Notes: generated by a model from the letters alone, not told the origin. DNA of 64,000 nucleotides from Spirosomataceae bacterium TFI 002 (GCA_900230115.1 LT907983.1:3487001-3551000), one strand, 5' to 3'. Positions 7,610 to 17,239 are shown, counted from the stretch's first letter. A program made the numbers and translations.

Positions 7610-10600
7610 ATGAAAATTTTTACATTTCTACTCCTTCTTTTTCCTTTCGGTTTATGGGCACAAAATGGTTTTGAACAAAAGAAAAAAAATACTGATAAGT
7701 CAATAAAAGTAAAGGGGTTTGAAGTGATTGATGGTAGAGCGGCAAATAAAAGCCTTCGAAAGGCTCAGCCATCTGTTCCTGCTTTTGAACTTAAAGCTTT
7801 GCCGCTTTACAAAACTATAAAGTCTGACGAAGATCCAACTTTTATTCATATCGAAAACCTAAAATCACCTAGCACTTCTAAAAACGCCAAAGTAACAACA
7901 GAAAGTAAAGTGTATTCTTTTTTGGAGTCGGTAAATAAAGAGTTGCCTGTGAAAGACGTAAATGAGAGCTTTAAAATTACAAGTGTTACTAAGGATGAGA
8001 AAGGCAATGAGCACATAAGACTTCAGCAATCTCACAAGGGAGTCCCAGTTTATGGTGGGGAATTAGTGGTTCACACTAGAAATAATGAGGTGAAGACTCT
8101 AAATGGGCATATGGCGAATCTGCTCAACAATACTGAAACTATACCGCAGTTAAGTGAAGCAATGGCAGTTGAAAGAGGGATGGACGCCTTGTCGAAAGAA
8201 ACAGTTATTCAAACCAAAGGCTTAACAGGTGGAATCCTAAAAATGAAAATGAGCGAAACTAGCCTGGTTTTATATGAGCATAATGGTGATTTGAAATTAG
8301 CTTATGAAATGGTTTTGCGTCCCAATATTCTTGAGCGTTGGGTATTATTTTTAGATGCACAAAATGGTGAAGTCTTAGAAAAATATAACCATACCTGTAC
8401 CCTTGATGGAGTTTTTAAAACTCAAGCTGTCGATCTCAATGGAGTTCAGCAGAGTTTTATAATTACAGAAAGTAACAACAATTATTTTTTGGTTGACCCA
8501 AGCAAGAAGATGTACAATAACACCCAGTCAAAACTTCCAAATCAACCTGTGGGGGCTGTCTGGACAATTGATGCATCAAATGCAAGAATTGATGATAGCA
8601 ATATGAAGTTTTCGCATGTGAATTCTACAGATGGGACGACTTGGAATGCAACAGCGGTTTCAGCCCATACAAATGCCTCAATATGTTACGATTACTATGA
8701 AAATACATTTAAACGAAATTCCCTAAACGGTTCGGGTGGAAATATTATTTCGGTCATCAATATCGCTGATGAGGATGGTGGAGGTATGGATAATGCTTAT
8801 TGGAATGGAGAGTTTATGGGTTATGGAAATGGTCGAGATGGCTTCAAGCCCCTTGCAGGTGCATTGGATGTAGCTGGTCATGAAATGACACATGGTGTGA
8901 TTGAGAATACGGCAAAACTCGAATACAGAAATCAAAGTGGAGCTTTGAACGAATCGTTTGCCGATATTTTTGGAGCAATGATAGACAGAGATGATTGGAC
9001 ACTTGGAGAGGATGTTGTAAGAAAAAATGTATTCCCTTCTGGTGCATTGAGAAGTCTCGAAAATCCTAATCAAGGAGGGAAAAACGATAATGGGTATCAG
9101 CCCAAAACAATGAGTCAATATGTTTTTCTAAGAGATATTCCTAGCGAGGATAATGGTGGAGTCCATATCAATAGTGGAATCACCAATTATGCATACTACC
9201 TATTCGCAACTGGTGCAGGAATGGATAAGAGTAAAGCAGAACAGATTTACTATCATACTCTAAGTAATTATCTTACACGAACTTCAAAATTTGTTGACTT
9301 AAGACTTGCGGTTATACAATCTAGTATTGATTTGTATGGTAATGGACAAGAAGTTGCAGCAGCAAAAAGTGCTTTTGATAGGGTTGGGATTGTGGAGCCT
9401 TCTAGTACTGGAGGTGGAACTACACCAGATCCTACTCCAAAACAAGAGATTCCAGTTAATCCTGGAGATCAATTCTTGGTTGTTTATGAGCCTGCTGGAA
9501 AAGACCTTTACTCAGGAAAAGCAGATTTGGAATCATCATTCACGTCTTTTGCTCAAGACATTGGGTGCAAGAAAAAACCCTCAATAACAGATGATGGGAA
9601 CTTTGTTTATTGGGTTGGAGAAGATGGAAATATTTATAGGAAAAACTTGTTGACTACTGCTCAGGTTCAAAAAATGACTGATAACCAAGCATGGGATAAT
9701 GTCGCTGTTTCCAAAAATGGTAAGTTACTTGCTGCACTTACAACCGAAGCAGAACCATTTATTTACATCTTTGATCTTGTCAATAATAAGAATGTAAAGT
9801 TTAGGCTTTTTAACCCAACGTATACTCAAGGAGTATCTACTGGTGAAGTATTATATGCTGATGCACTTGAGTGGGACTACTCAGGCGAATTTCTAATTTA
9901 CGATGCATTTAACAGGGCTTCTGGTTTATTTGGTGATTTAGAATATTGGGATGTGGGAATCATTAAGGCCTGGGATGTTGCGACAGGTACTTTTACGGAC
10001 GGAGGTGATATCCAGAAAATTTTTAGTGACCTTGACGAAGGAGATAACATAGGTAATCCAGCAATTGCAAAAACAAACCCTAATGTGATAGCATTTGACT
10101 ATTTAAATTCCACCGATGATAGGATATTTATTCTTGGAGCTGACCTCTCAACTGGTAATCTCAATGTAATTCTTGAGAATAATGAAATTGGGTATCCCGA
10201 CTATTCTGTCGAGGATAATGCGATGGTTTATAACTCTAGCTTAAGCAATGGTGATGAAGTAGTGAAAATAATTGGAATTAATAGTGATAGGATCTCCGCA
10301 CAAAGTACCAGTGGGCAGCGTTTATTTAGTTCTGGTGAAGATAAATTTGCAGTTTATTTTGCCAAAGGCCAGCGTGCTTTGCCACAAAAGCAAGTACAAA
10401 CTCTTTCTTTTCCGCCAATAGCAGATAAGAACAGAGGAGAGGTATTTACCCTTTCTGCTTCGGCTAGTTCAAAGTTGTCAGTACAATTTACTCTTGTGTC
10501 GGGAGATGCTGAGATAAATCAAGCAAGCCTAAAGGCTGGAAATATTCCAGGAAAAGTTACAGTTCAAGCTTTTCAGGTCGGTAATTCAGATTTTACTTCC

Positions 10601-11089
10601 ATAAGTGCGGAACAAACCTTTTGTATCAGACCGTCATCGCCAAGTATTACGCTCAACGGGAATGTTGCTGTTGCTCAAGGAGGAACACTTTATCAGTGGT
10701 ATTTGAATGGGAAGCCAATTAATGGACAAACAACGAATAATACCTTTAATACGAATCAGTTTTCGGGTTTGTACAATGTTCAGAGTATCACTCAAGATGG
10801 CTGTGGAAGCTCGCTTTCAAATGGTATCGCAACATCAATCCTTTTGGCTAACTCCGAAAGTCGAGATACTGAAATTGAGATATTTCCAAACCCAGTAACA
10901 AATACGGTAAGTATTAAACTAAAGGAAGGGAATACATTGAAAATAGCGGAGATGTGGAATGCTTCAGGTTATAAAGTGCTGTCAACAACAAATTCAACAT
11001 TTGAAGTTGGACATTTATCAAGTGGGGTTTATTCGCTAAAAGTGCAAAGCAAGGAAGGCGACTTTACTGAAAAGCTTGTAAAGCTATAA
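7610..11089 (+). CDS. Secreted thermolysin-like (M4) metalloprotease with beta-propeller and type IX sorting domain
   Basis: A 1159-residue exported protease. Order of parts: signal peptide (FTFLLLLFPFGLWAQ); FTP/PepSY propeptide (about 90-270, containing HKGVPVYGGELVV); M4 catalytic domain with HEMTH at 424-428, third zinc ligand E448 in NESFADIFG and the acid/base histidine H519 in GGVHINSGI; a Pro/Thr/Gly linker; a WD40/TolB-like propeller (about 620-920); two Ig-like segments; and a C-terminal type IX sorting domain (IEIFPNPVTN ... GVYSLKVQSKEGDF ... KLVKL). The zinc spacing (24 residues from first His to Glu) equals thermolysin. An upstream in-frame ATG at 7553 adds residues before the signal peptide and was rejected. 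A likely substrate of the PorU/PorV machinery encoded at 21-26 kb. Confidence 0.95.
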   Translation: MKIFTFLLLLFPFGLWAQNGFEQKKKNTDKSIKVKGFEVIDGRAANKSLRKAQPSVPAFELKALPLYKTIKSDEDPTFIHIENLKSPSTSKNAKVTTESKVYSFLESVNKELPVKDVNESFKITSVTKDEKGNEHIRLQQSHKGVPVYGGELVVHTRNNEVKTLNGHMANLLNNTETIPQLSEAMAVERGMDALSKETVIQTKGLTGGILKMKMSETSLVLYEHNGDLKLAYEMVLRPNILERWVLFLDAQNGEVLEKYNHTCTLDGVFKTQAVDLNGVQQSFIITESNNNYFLVDPSKKMYNNTQSKLPNQPVGAVWTIDASNARIDDSNMKFSHVNSTDGTTWNATAVSAHTNASICYDYYENTFKRNSLNGSGGNIISVINIADEDGGGMDNAYWNGEFMGYGNGRDGFKPLAGALDVAGHEMTHGVIENTAKLEYRNQSGALNESFADIFGAMIDRDDWTLGEDVVRKNVFPSGALRSLENPNQGGKNDNGYQPKTMSQYVFLRDIPSEDNGGVHINSGITNYAYYLFATGAGMDKSKAEQIYYHTLSNYLTRTSKFVDLRLAVIQSSIDLYGNGQEVAAAKSAFDRVGIVEPSSTGGGTTPDPTPKQEIPVNPGDQFLVVYEPAGKDLYSGKADLESSFTSFAQDIGCKKKPSITDDGNFVYWVGEDGNIYRKNLLTTAQVQKMTDNQAWDNVAVSKNGKLLAALTTEAEPFIYIFDLVNNKNVKFRLFNPTYTQGVSTGEVLYADALEWDYSGEFLIYDAFNRASGLFGDLEYWDVGIIKAWDVATGTFTDGGDIQKIFSDLDEGDNIGNPAIAKTNPNVIAFDYLNSTDDRIFILGADLSTGNLNVILENNEIGYPDYSVEDNAMVYNSSLSNGDEVVKIIGINSDRISAQSTSGQRLFSSGEDKFAVYFAKGQRALPQKQVQTLSFPPIADKNRGEVFTLSASASSKLSVQFTLVSGDAEINQASLKAGNIPGKVTVQAFQVGNSDFTSISAEQTFCIRPSSPSITLNGNVAVAQGGTLYQWYLNGKPINGQTTNNTFNTNQFSGLYNVQSITQDGCGSSLSNGIATSILLANSESRDTEIEIFPNPVTNTVSIKLKEGNTLKIAEMWNASGYKVLSTTNSTFEVGHLSSGVYSLKVQSKEGDFTEKLVKL

Positions 11090-11092
11090 GGT

Positions 11093-11560
11093 TTAATCGC
11101 AACCAGTTTTTTGGCGAGTGTCCATGATGGCGAAGATTTTCCATTTGTCACCATCTTTTATAAGTGAGAAGACATTCACTCCACAGTGTGAAAAGTTATC
11201 GTTTACATAAAACTTATATGGCGTCCATGCGACAGCCATGTTTTGATCTATTTTAATATCATAAGAGCTTATTCTTTCGTCTAAAATTTGTGACGCGGGC
11301 TTGTTAGCTATGATATTTATAAATGCTTCCATTTTGGTTTCATGAATATCCGCTGCTCCATTCTTATTGATCCCAATAGTCTTTAGATCGCAATAATTAT
11401 AGAGTTGTTGCTTGATTAGACTTGTATCTCCACTTTTCATTCCCTCAAAAAAGCCTTCTATACTAGCTTGTACTTTGGTGTTTTCGTTGTCTTGTGCCCA
11501 TGAGTTTAGCGTGAGGAAAAGAGATAAAACGCTAAAAATGAGAATGCAATGATTTTTCAT
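11093..11560 (-). CDS. Exported NTF2-like (lumazine-binding-like) protein
   Basis: A 155-residue protein with a signal peptide (ILIFSVLSLFLTLNSWAQ). The mature part has the cone-shaped NTF2-like pattern: helix ASIEGFFEGMKSGD, a segment with KMEAFINIIANK, then strands MAVAWTPYKFYVND, HCGVNVFSLIKDG and KWKIFAIMDTRQKTG. This layout is found in the secreted NTF2-like domain families of Bacteroidetes. No catalytic residues are apparent. It converges on the M4 protease gene with a 3-base gap. Confidence 0.8.
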   Translation of the reverse strand: MKNHCILIFSVLSLFLTLNSWAQDNENTKVQASIEGFFEGMKSGDTSLIKQQLYNYCDLKTIGINKNGAADIHETKMEAFINIIANKPASQILDERISSYDIKIDQNMAVAWTPYKFYVNDNFSHCGVNVFSLIKDGDKWKIFAIMDTRQKTGCD

Positions 11561-11710
11561 TTCAGATTTATTGACTTAGTTTTAGGTAATATTAGTTAAA
11601 ATGTTTGGCACTTTGCTAATATAAAATCATGCCAATATTTACAATAATATGCCCAGAAAGCTTCTAAACGGTACCGTAGGCTTGTATTCGTTAGAAAAAA
11701 GATACCTTGG

Positions 11711-11738
11711 AAAATGCTGTCCCTTGGCATTTTTTTTG
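11711..11738 (+). terminator. Hairpin plus T8 tract upstream of a small gene
   Basis: The arms AAAATGC (11711-11717) and GCATTTT (11727-11733) with a 9-base loop are followed by a run of T to 11738, the form of an intrinsic terminator. No plus-strand gene lies just upstream, so it may end a short leader or small RNA starting within 11570-11700. Confidence 0.45.
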
Positions 11739-11770
11739 TTGCATTATTTGCACTTAACTACTTATAAAAG

Positions 11771-11953
11771 ATGAACCCGAAAGTTTTTGTACCAGCCGAA
11801 TATATTGAAGAAGTCATGGAAATGAGTAATAACGTTTTTAACGACCGAGAAGAATTAGAATTTCTAAAGTCGTGCTTATATTATCTCAAGGAAGGTATGA
11901 ATGCACAGCAAGCTGTAGAGCTTGCTATGGTTGATTATCTGGTAGACTTGTAA
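11771..11953 (+). CDS. Small acidic helical protein, unknown function
   Basis: A 60-residue, acidic, mostly helical protein (VFVPAEYIEEVMEMSNNVF; LEFLKSCLYYLKEGMNAQQA) with no membrane segment. The codon use and regular amphipathic pattern look like a real gene, and it fills the space between two minus-strand genes. A terminator-like hairpin precedes it by about 33 bases. I do not recognise the family. Confidence 0.6.
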   Translation: MNPKVFVPAEYIEEVMEMSNNVFNDREELEFLKSCLYYLKEGMNAQQAVELAMVDYLVDL

Positions 11954-11963
11954 AAGGTAACTT

Positions 11964-12452
11964 TTACAAAAGCGATTTTCTTGTAAGTATAGATTCCATT
12001 AGACGTTTGTCGTGGTCACTATTGAATGCCGTGAAAGGGAAGTGGAAAAACTGACCTCTTGAAACATGTAACAAATAAGCATCGTCTGTTTTTTCAGCCG
12101 ACTGAATGGTATCCCATTTAATGATTCCACCTTCTTTTTTGTTGATTTTGACCATTATTTGCCTCGAGTCAATTTCATATGCGAACCTTTCAAACATCTG
12201 AGCGTTTTGCTCCATTTGTGTGGCAGCATAAAATTGTAAATACCAAAAAGCGACAAAAAGAATTGCTCCAACTATAGCCGTGATAAGAATCCACCAATTT
12301 TTGTAAACTCCAGTGAAATTAAGGACAAGTCCAAGAACAGCGATTGCTGCAGGGATTAGTAGCCAAATACTTACTTTTTTCAGTTGACGTGAAAAAGCAA
12401 GTTTTACGTATTTTTTCTTATCTAATGCAAATTTTTTAGTTTTTACAACCAT
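11964..12452 (-). CDS. YcxB-like membrane protein
   Basis: A 162-residue protein with two hydrophobic helices around residues 28-50 and 55-75 and a C-terminal soluble domain containing EIDSRQIMVKINKKEGGIIKWDTIQSAEKTDDAYLL in consecutive pieces, the PH-like strand pattern of YcxB domains (xxxIxWxxIxxxxxxxxxxxL). The N-terminus is rich in lysine (KTKKFALDKKKYVK). Role unknown; probably inner membrane. Confidence 0.7.
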   Translation of the reverse strand: MVVKTKKFALDKKKYVKLAFSRQLKKVSIWLLIPAAIAVLGLVLNFTGVYKNWWILITAIVGAILFVAFWYLQFYAATQMEQNAQMFERFAYEIDSRQIMVKINKKEGGIIKWDTIQSAEKTDDAYLLHVSRGQFFHFPFTAFNSDHDKRLMESILTRKSLL

Positions 12453-12543
12453 TGTCTAGCTCTTGGGGTATGATTTGAAGTGCAAAAATAGAAAAGGCTG
12501 GGTAATTAAACGAACTCCTCGCTTTTTTATATGAATAATGCCG

Positions 12544-12945
12544 TTAACTTTCTTTCACTTGAAGGGATTTAACTACAAAACGTTGATGGCTATCTTTCTT
12601 AATCAACATGTAAACAAGAAAGTCTTTTCCACTCGTGTAGTTAGCCACGCAGTATTTGAGGTCGTCGGAGGTGTTCCCTTGGTATAAGTACTTAAAACTT
12701 AATGGAGGGTTACTTTTGAAAAACGAAGATAGAATCATACCTGCCCTTTCACTCGAAATTCTCGGGTACGAGATTTTTTCGCTTTCTATGGTGAGTTCTA
12801 CGTGGGTATCCAATGTGGCCGTTAATAATTCTGAATTTCCTTTTTTAAATGAGTGACTTACTTTGTCCACTACTTCTTTAACATTTGAATTTGAAGTGTT
12901 GAAACTACTAAGTAGGAAAATGGTTAGAATGAAAATATATTTCAT
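12544..12945 (-). CDS. DUF4783-like exported protein
   Basis: A 133-residue protein with a signal sequence (KYIFILTIFLLSSFNTSNS) and the pattern of the DUF4783 family common in Bacteroidetes: VVDKVSHSFKKGNSELLTATLD, then LTIESEKISYPR, AGMILSSFFKSNPP and a final strand RFVVKSLQVKE. The fold is expected to be NTF2/cystatin-like. Function unknown. Divergent from the PyrR-like gene, with only 57 bases between the two starts. Confidence 0.78.
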   Translation of the reverse strand: MKYIFILTIFLLSSFNTSNSNVKEVVDKVSHSFKKGNSELLTATLDTHVELTIESEKISYPRISSERAGMILSSFFKSNPPLSFKYLYQGNTSDDLKYCVANYTSGKDFLVYMLIKKDSHQRFVVKSLQVKES

Positions 12946-12962
12946 GACGGCGGTAAATAAAT

Positions 12963-12970
12963 TATCTTTG
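12963..12970 (+). promoter_or_regulatory. Candidate -7 element of the PyrR-like gene
   Basis: TATCTTTG matches TAnnTTTG exactly, 32 bases before the ATG at 13003. No TTG lies at the expected -33 position, so activation or a weak promoter is possible. Confidence 0.45.
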
Positions 12971-13002
12971 TTATTAGGTTTAACTACTGATATTCATAAA
13001 CT

Positions 13003-13536
13003 ATGCCAATCGACAGCCAAGTAGAAGAGGTAAAAGAATTTAGTGTGCTGCTAGACGCAACCACTACACTCCAAAAGGTAAAAAGAATGGGGTACGAGAT
13101 ACTAGAGAACAATTTCGATCAAAAGGAAATTGTACTTGTAGGTATTGATGGTGAGGGTTTTAGGTTAGCAGAGTTGCTGCTTGAAACTTTAACTCAAGTG
13201 ACGGACAAAAAAGTAGAAATCGCAAGAGTAATTTTTGATAAAAAAGCAAAAACGCAGCCTGATATAAAGATTGAAAGTGAAATAGACACTTTTAAAAATA
13301 AAACTATTATCATGATAGATGACGTGCTCAATACAGGTAGAACCATCGCATTTGCTTTACGTCCATTCTTATCTATCCCACTCAAAAAAATTGAAGTAGC
13401 CGTTTTAGTGGATAGAGACCATCTAATATTCCCAGTTTCTGCGAAATATATTGGGTATAGCCTTTCTACTACGCTTAGAGAGCATATCAAAGTAAAGCTG
13501 AGCGACAAAAACGATGTCGGCGTGTATTTATACTAA
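13003..13536 (+). CDS. PyrR-like phosphoribosyltransferase
   Basis: A 177-residue type I phosphoribosyltransferase. The PRPP-binding loop IIMIDDVLNTGRTI (around residues 101-114) and the PyrR-like C-terminal part VAVLVDRDHLIFPVSAKYIG ending in a DVGVYLY strand are visible. PyrR proteins convert uracil to UMP and, in Gram-positives, regulate pyr mRNA. Here it stands alone rather than in a pyr operon, so regulation of pyr genes by RNA binding cannot be assumed; it could be a plain uracil phosphoribosyltransferase-like enzyme. Confidence 0.85.
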   Translation: MPIDSQVEEVKEFSVLLDATTTLQKVKRMGYEILENNFDQKEIVLVGIDGEGFRLAELLLETLTQVTDKKVEIARVIFDKKAKTQPDIKIESEIDTFKNKTIIMIDDVLNTGRTIAFALRPFLSIPLKKIEVAVLVDRDHLIFPVSAKYIGYSLSTTLREHIKVKLSDKNDVGVYLY

Positions 13537-13561
13537 TTGCTGGCTAGCCTTTTAAAATGGC

Positions 13562-14641
13562 TTATAGCTTATTTGTCTTGGCACGTAAATAGAAATCAAC
13601 CAAAACAATAGCAGCCATTGCTTCTACGATTGGCACAGCTCTAGGCAAAACACAAGGGTCATGTCTTCCTTTTCCACTAACCATTACCGCTTCACCTGCT
13701 TCGTTGACACTTTTTTGGTCAACCATTATAGTTGCAGTTGGTTTAAAAGCTACTCTGAAGTAAATATCTTCTCCGGACGATATTCCGCCTAAAATACCAC
13801 CTGCATGGTTAGTGCTAGTTTTTATTTGATTGTTTTCATCCAATACAAATTCGTCATTATGTTCCGAACCATATAATTCGGCTCCTGCAAACCCACTACC
13901 ATATTCAAAACCTTTTACAGCATTAATGCTAAGCATGGCTTTACCGAGTTCTGCATGAAGTTTATCAAAAACTGGTTCTCCCCAGCCTACAGGAACGCCG
14001 GTTGCAACACATTTTATAATTCCACCAATAGAGTCACCCTTTTTGCGAGTTTGGTCAATGTATTCAAACATTTCCTCTGCCATTTTTTCATCAGGGCAAC
14101 GTACAGCGTTAGTGTAGGTTTTTGAAAGGTCTAGGTTTTTGTAGTCTGTTTCTAGCTTTAGCTTTCCAATTTGTTCAACATAAGCGTTGATTTCAATACC
14201 TAAGCTTGCTAAAACTTGTTTTGCCAATGCACCTGCAGCAACTCTTGCAGCTGTTTCTCTAGCCGAACTACGTCCTCCACCTCGATAATCTCTTATTCCA
14301 TATTTGGCAGAGTAAGTATAATCGGCATGCGAAGGTCTAAACTTATCAGCGATGTGTCCGTAGTCTTTGCTACGTTGATCTTCGTTATGAATAACCAGTG
14401 CTATAGGAGTACCTGTTGTTTTATTTTCAAAAACTCCAGAAAGAGCTTCTACAGAATCTGCCTCTTTTCTTTGTGTCGTAATTCTTGATTGTCCAGGTTT
14501 TCTTTTGTCAAGCTCTGCTTGAATATTAGCTAAATCAAAATCTAGACCGGCTGGACAGCCATCTATTACCACTCCAATTGCTTTACCGTGAGATTCGCCA
14601 AATGTGGAAATCTTAAATATTGTACCGTAGTTACTACTCAT
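13562..14641 (-). CDS. aroC: Chorismate synthase
   Basis: A 359-residue enzyme that converts 5-enolpyruvylshikimate 3-phosphate to chorismate, the last step of the shikimate pathway, using reduced FMN. Conserved motifs are visible: the N-terminal [19 protein letters not shown], the RRPGQS-like [17 protein letters not shown], the [20 protein letters not shown] block (split) and a C-terminal [18 protein letters not shown]. Length is typical of the family. It overlaps no neighbour and is followed at 7 bases by the start region of the BatD-like gene on the same strand. Confidence 0.97.
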   Translation of the reverse strand: MSSNYGTIFKISTFGESHGKAIGVVIDGCPAGLDFDLANIQAELDKRKPGQSRITTQRKEADSVEALSGVFENKTTGTPIALVIHNEDQRSKDYGHIADKFRPSHADYTYSAKYGIRDYRGGGRSSARETAARVAAGALAKQVLASLGIEINAYVEQIGKLKLETDYKNLDLSKTYTNAVRCPDEKMAEEMFEYIDQTRKKGDSIGGIIKCVATGVPVGWGEPVFDKLHAELGKAMLSINAVKGFEYGSGFAGAELYGSEHNDEFVLDENNQIKTSTNHAGGILGGISSGEDIYFRVAFKPTATIMVDQKSVNEAGEAVMVSGKGRHDPCVLPRAVPIVEAMAAIVLVDFYLRAKTNKL

Positions 14642-14648
14642 TCTTTAT

Positions 14649-16025
14649 TTATGGTTCATATTTTTTCCCAACGAAAAGGAAAAATGTTCCTGCCAGCATC
14701 AAAATTAGAATGATGTTGGCTAAGTTTTTAATGATTTTGGTAAAATTTATATGTTTTTCTCCAATATCTAAGTTTTCAATGTTGCTGTAGATACTTGTTG
14801 TTGCATCTTGGCTACTGATAATTTGTTCACCAGTAATTTGTACTTTTTGAACAAACTTAAGGGTGTCATATGAATTTTTCGCCGTGTTGAAATACATAAA
14901 TGGGAAGTACTCTCCAAGATCCACCAGCCCTGAGTCTTTTGGGTAAATCTTAAACGAAAAGGTTTTTTCACCAGTGGGACTTCCAGCTATGAGTCTTTCT
15001 TTGGCTTCAGGAGGATAGAAATCAAATTTAGTGTCATTGTCAGGTTTAGGCAAAACCATTGTTCTGAAATTGCCATTGCCAGCTATCGAAATGGAATAAT
15101 TATAAATTTTCCCAGTTGCGATTTCTTTAGGGAATCTAATTTTTCGTAGTTGAAATACTCCAGAAGGGACTTTGTTTTTTAGTGGATGCTCGGGCATTTC
15201 TTCCACTTTGACACTGTATGGAGAAGATTTATACTTTTTACTTACTGTTTTTAAGGAGTCGCTAGGCAACTTTTGATCAATAGTTATTTCTAATTGAGGG
15301 AAATACAAATTGCCTTTTTGGAGAGGATAAAATACAGCTTCATAAAGCAAGTATTTGATAAAAGTTTTGTTTTTAAATGTAATTTCCTGACTCGTAACTT
15401 CTTGAATGTTTTTGCGATTAATAAGCGAATTTTTAGGTTCAATAGCCTTTTGCATGGCCTGTAATTCTGCATTGAAGTTTTTACCAAATGCAATTTCACT
15501 TGTATTTGACTTGGGAACGTAAAAACCCACATTAACAACCAGCCCTTCGCCAACAATGACCTTGTTGTTGTTTACAAAAAGAAAAAGCTGCAACTCTTCA
15601 TTGGAAGCAACGGACTCTTCTTTCAAACCTTTAATGTTTGACTCACCTTCAATGGTGAAACTTATAGCAGGAAAGGTTGTTTTTTCTTCGTTTATGATAA
15701 ATTCAAAAGGTGATGAATTGTGCTCTCCTGGTTCTCTAGCTATATATGTTTGATTGATTACGTGCCTTAATACAGTTTTACCGTCTTTCTTAATCTTGGT
15801 ATGAGAAACTGTTTTATTCTTTTTTTTGAAACCATCAATTTTAGGAAAATTTGATACATCTGACTTAGAAGCGTCTGTGAGAATTATGCTGATAACCAAT
15901 TCATCTCCCTCTTCAAAAGTATGCTTGTTTACTTCAAATTTGATGTCCTTCTTACCTTGCCCATAGCCGCTTAGCACAAGGAATGCAAGGCTAATACAAT
16001 AGAAAAATTTGCTCAAAGGGCTCAT
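14649..16025 (-). CDS. BatD-like oxygen-tolerance family protein
   Basis: A 458-residue exported protein: signal peptide (FYCISLAFLVLSGYGQ), several BatD beta-sandwich domains (DIKFEVNKHTFEEGDELVIS; VINQTYIAREPGEH; LFLFVNNNKVIVGEGLVVN; ISIAGNGNFRTMVLPKP), then a single C-terminal membrane helix (IILILMLAGTFFLFVG) with a short KKYEP tail. In Bacteroides the Bat proteins act with MoxR-type ATPases and VWA proteins in aerotolerance and stress. No batA, batB, batC or moxR gene is near. It lies upstream of aroC on the same strand, 7 bases apart. Confidence 0.85.
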   Translation of the reverse strand: MSPLSKFFYCISLAFLVLSGYGQGKKDIKFEVNKHTFEEGDELVISIILTDASKSDVSNFPKIDGFKKKNKTVSHTKIKKDGKTVLRHVINQTYIAREPGEHNSSPFEFIINEEKTTFPAISFTIEGESNIKGLKEESVASNEELQLFLFVNNNKVIVGEGLVVNVGFYVPKSNTSEIAFGKNFNAELQAMQKAIEPKNSLINRKNIQEVTSQEITFKNKTFIKYLLYEAVFYPLQKGNLYFPQLEITIDQKLPSDSLKTVSKKYKSSPYSVKVEEMPEHPLKNKVPSGVFQLRKIRFPKEIATGKIYNYSISIAGNGNFRTMVLPKPDNDTKFDFYPPEAKERLIAGSPTGEKTFSFKIYPKDSGLVDLGEYFPFMYFNTAKNSYDTLKFVQKVQITGEQIISSQDATTSIYSNIENLDIGEKHINFTKIIKNLANIILILMLAGTFFLFVGKKYEP

Positions 16026-16106
16026 TGATGCAAAGTTAGAAAAGATTGGGCTAGAAATGCTATTTTCGATTAAAATGGCTTTATTGTGTGCTTTAAATCT
16101 TGTGAT

Positions 16107-17114
16107 ATGAAAAAAAATATTCTTGTAGCATTTTTCAGTTTTTGCTTTTTTGGGTCATTTGCTCAGTGGGAGAAAGCTCCAAAGCTAAGCGAAGGTTCTT
16201 TTAGGAGCATTGATGCAACCCAAGGTGCTAGAGTTTGGGCTGGTGGTTCTGCGAATACTATTTTAACAAGTACTGACAACGGGAAGTCGTGGAGCAAAAT
16301 GAACGTTGGAGCTGCTTATAAGTTAGATTTTAGAGGAATTGCTGCCCTAGACGAGATGAAGGTTGTAGCAGTAAGTGCAGGTTTGGCTGAGGAGGGATCG
16401 GCCAAAATATTCTTGAGTGAAGACGGTGGTAAAAGCTGGAAAATGACATTTGATTCCAATGAAAAAGGTGTTTTCATGGATGGGGTTAAGTTTTTTAATG
16501 CAAAAGAGGGAATTGTTTATGGAGACCCTATTGACGGAAGAATGTTCATACTCAAGACTGTTGATGGAGGCAGAACTTGGTCTCGTATTGGTGAAAAAAT
16601 GCCAGACTTGAAAGAAGGTGAAGCATCTTTTGCTGCTAGTAATTCTAATATTTTCGTACTTGACAATACTGTTTGGATTGCGACCCAAGATCGTATTTTT
16701 AGATCAAAAAATAGAGGTACTGATTGGGAAGTTTTTTCAACTTTTTTTCCATCTGGTACTACTGCCGGGATTTTTGGCATGCATTTTAGCAGTCAATCAG
16801 ATGGTGTAATTTTGGGAGGGGACTATGTGAATGATAAAGGAAAGTTTCCAAATATCGCCTTCACTCAGAATGGTGGAAAAACTTGGCATAAAACTCAAGA
16901 AATTGAACCGTTTGGTTTGAAAGAGGCTGCTTGGAAAATTGGTATTGATCAAGTTTTAGTCATTGGTACTACAGGTACCAGCATTGCTCATTTAGATTCA
17001 GGAAAGTATGAAGTGCTAGATTCAGAGAGTTTTCATGCTTTAAGCTGCAATAGTAAATATTGCTTCGCAATTGGTGGAAAGGGGAATTTGGCACGAATGA
17101 AAATAGGTGACTAA
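16107..17114 (+). CDS. Exported YCF48/HCF136-like (BNR-repeat) propeller protein
   Basis: A 335-residue protein with a signal peptide (ILVAFFSFCFFGSFAQ). It contains repeated BNR/Asp-box and YCF48 motifs: ILTSTDNGKSWSKM, IFLSEDGGKSWKM, ILKTVDGGRTWSRI, IFRSKNRGTDWEVF, AFTQNGGKTWHK. This gives a six- or seven-bladed propeller as in photosystem II stability factor HCF136, but in heterotrophs the role is unknown. An in-frame ATG at 16086 was rejected because it precedes the signal peptide. A terminator follows. Confidence 0.88.
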   Translation: MKKNILVAFFSFCFFGSFAQWEKAPKLSEGSFRSIDATQGARVWAGGSANTILTSTDNGKSWSKMNVGAAYKLDFRGIAALDEMKVVAVSAGLAEEGSAKIFLSEDGGKSWKMTFDSNEKGVFMDGVKFFNAKEGIVYGDPIDGRMFILKTVDGGRTWSRIGEKMPDLKEGEASFAASNSNIFVLDNTVWIATQDRIFRSKNRGTDWEVFSTFFPSGTTAGIFGMHFSSQSDGVILGGDYVNDKGKFPNIAFTQNGGKTWHKTQEIEPFGLKEAAWKIGIDQVLVIGTTGTSIAHLDSGKYEVLDSESFHALSCNSKYCFAIGGKGNLARMKIGD

Positions 17115-17139
17115 ACTCGGAATTAAATTAAAATGCGAT

Positions 17140-17180
17140 AATGACCACCACAAAATAAATTGCAGTGGCCATTTTCTTTT
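17140..17180 (+). terminator. Terminator after the YCF48-like gene
   Basis: The arms AATGACCAC (17140-17148) and GTGGCCATT (17165-17173) pair with one mismatch around a 16-base A-rich loop, followed by TTTCTTTTC. Confidence 0.5.
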
Positions 17181-17239
17181 CTAAATACACTGGATTATTA
17201 GTAGTGTAGCACTCAATAAAAAGGTTTACCTTTTTGTCT

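Noticed and set aside
8723-9118. Minus-strand ORFs inside the M4 protease gene
   Set aside because: They lie antisense to the catalytic domain, have no recognisable domains and low-complexity His/Ile/Ser composition, typical of shadow ORFs.
14768-15556. Extra minus-strand ORFs inside the BatD-like gene
   Set aside because: Frame-shifted shadows of the BatD coding sequence without family features.
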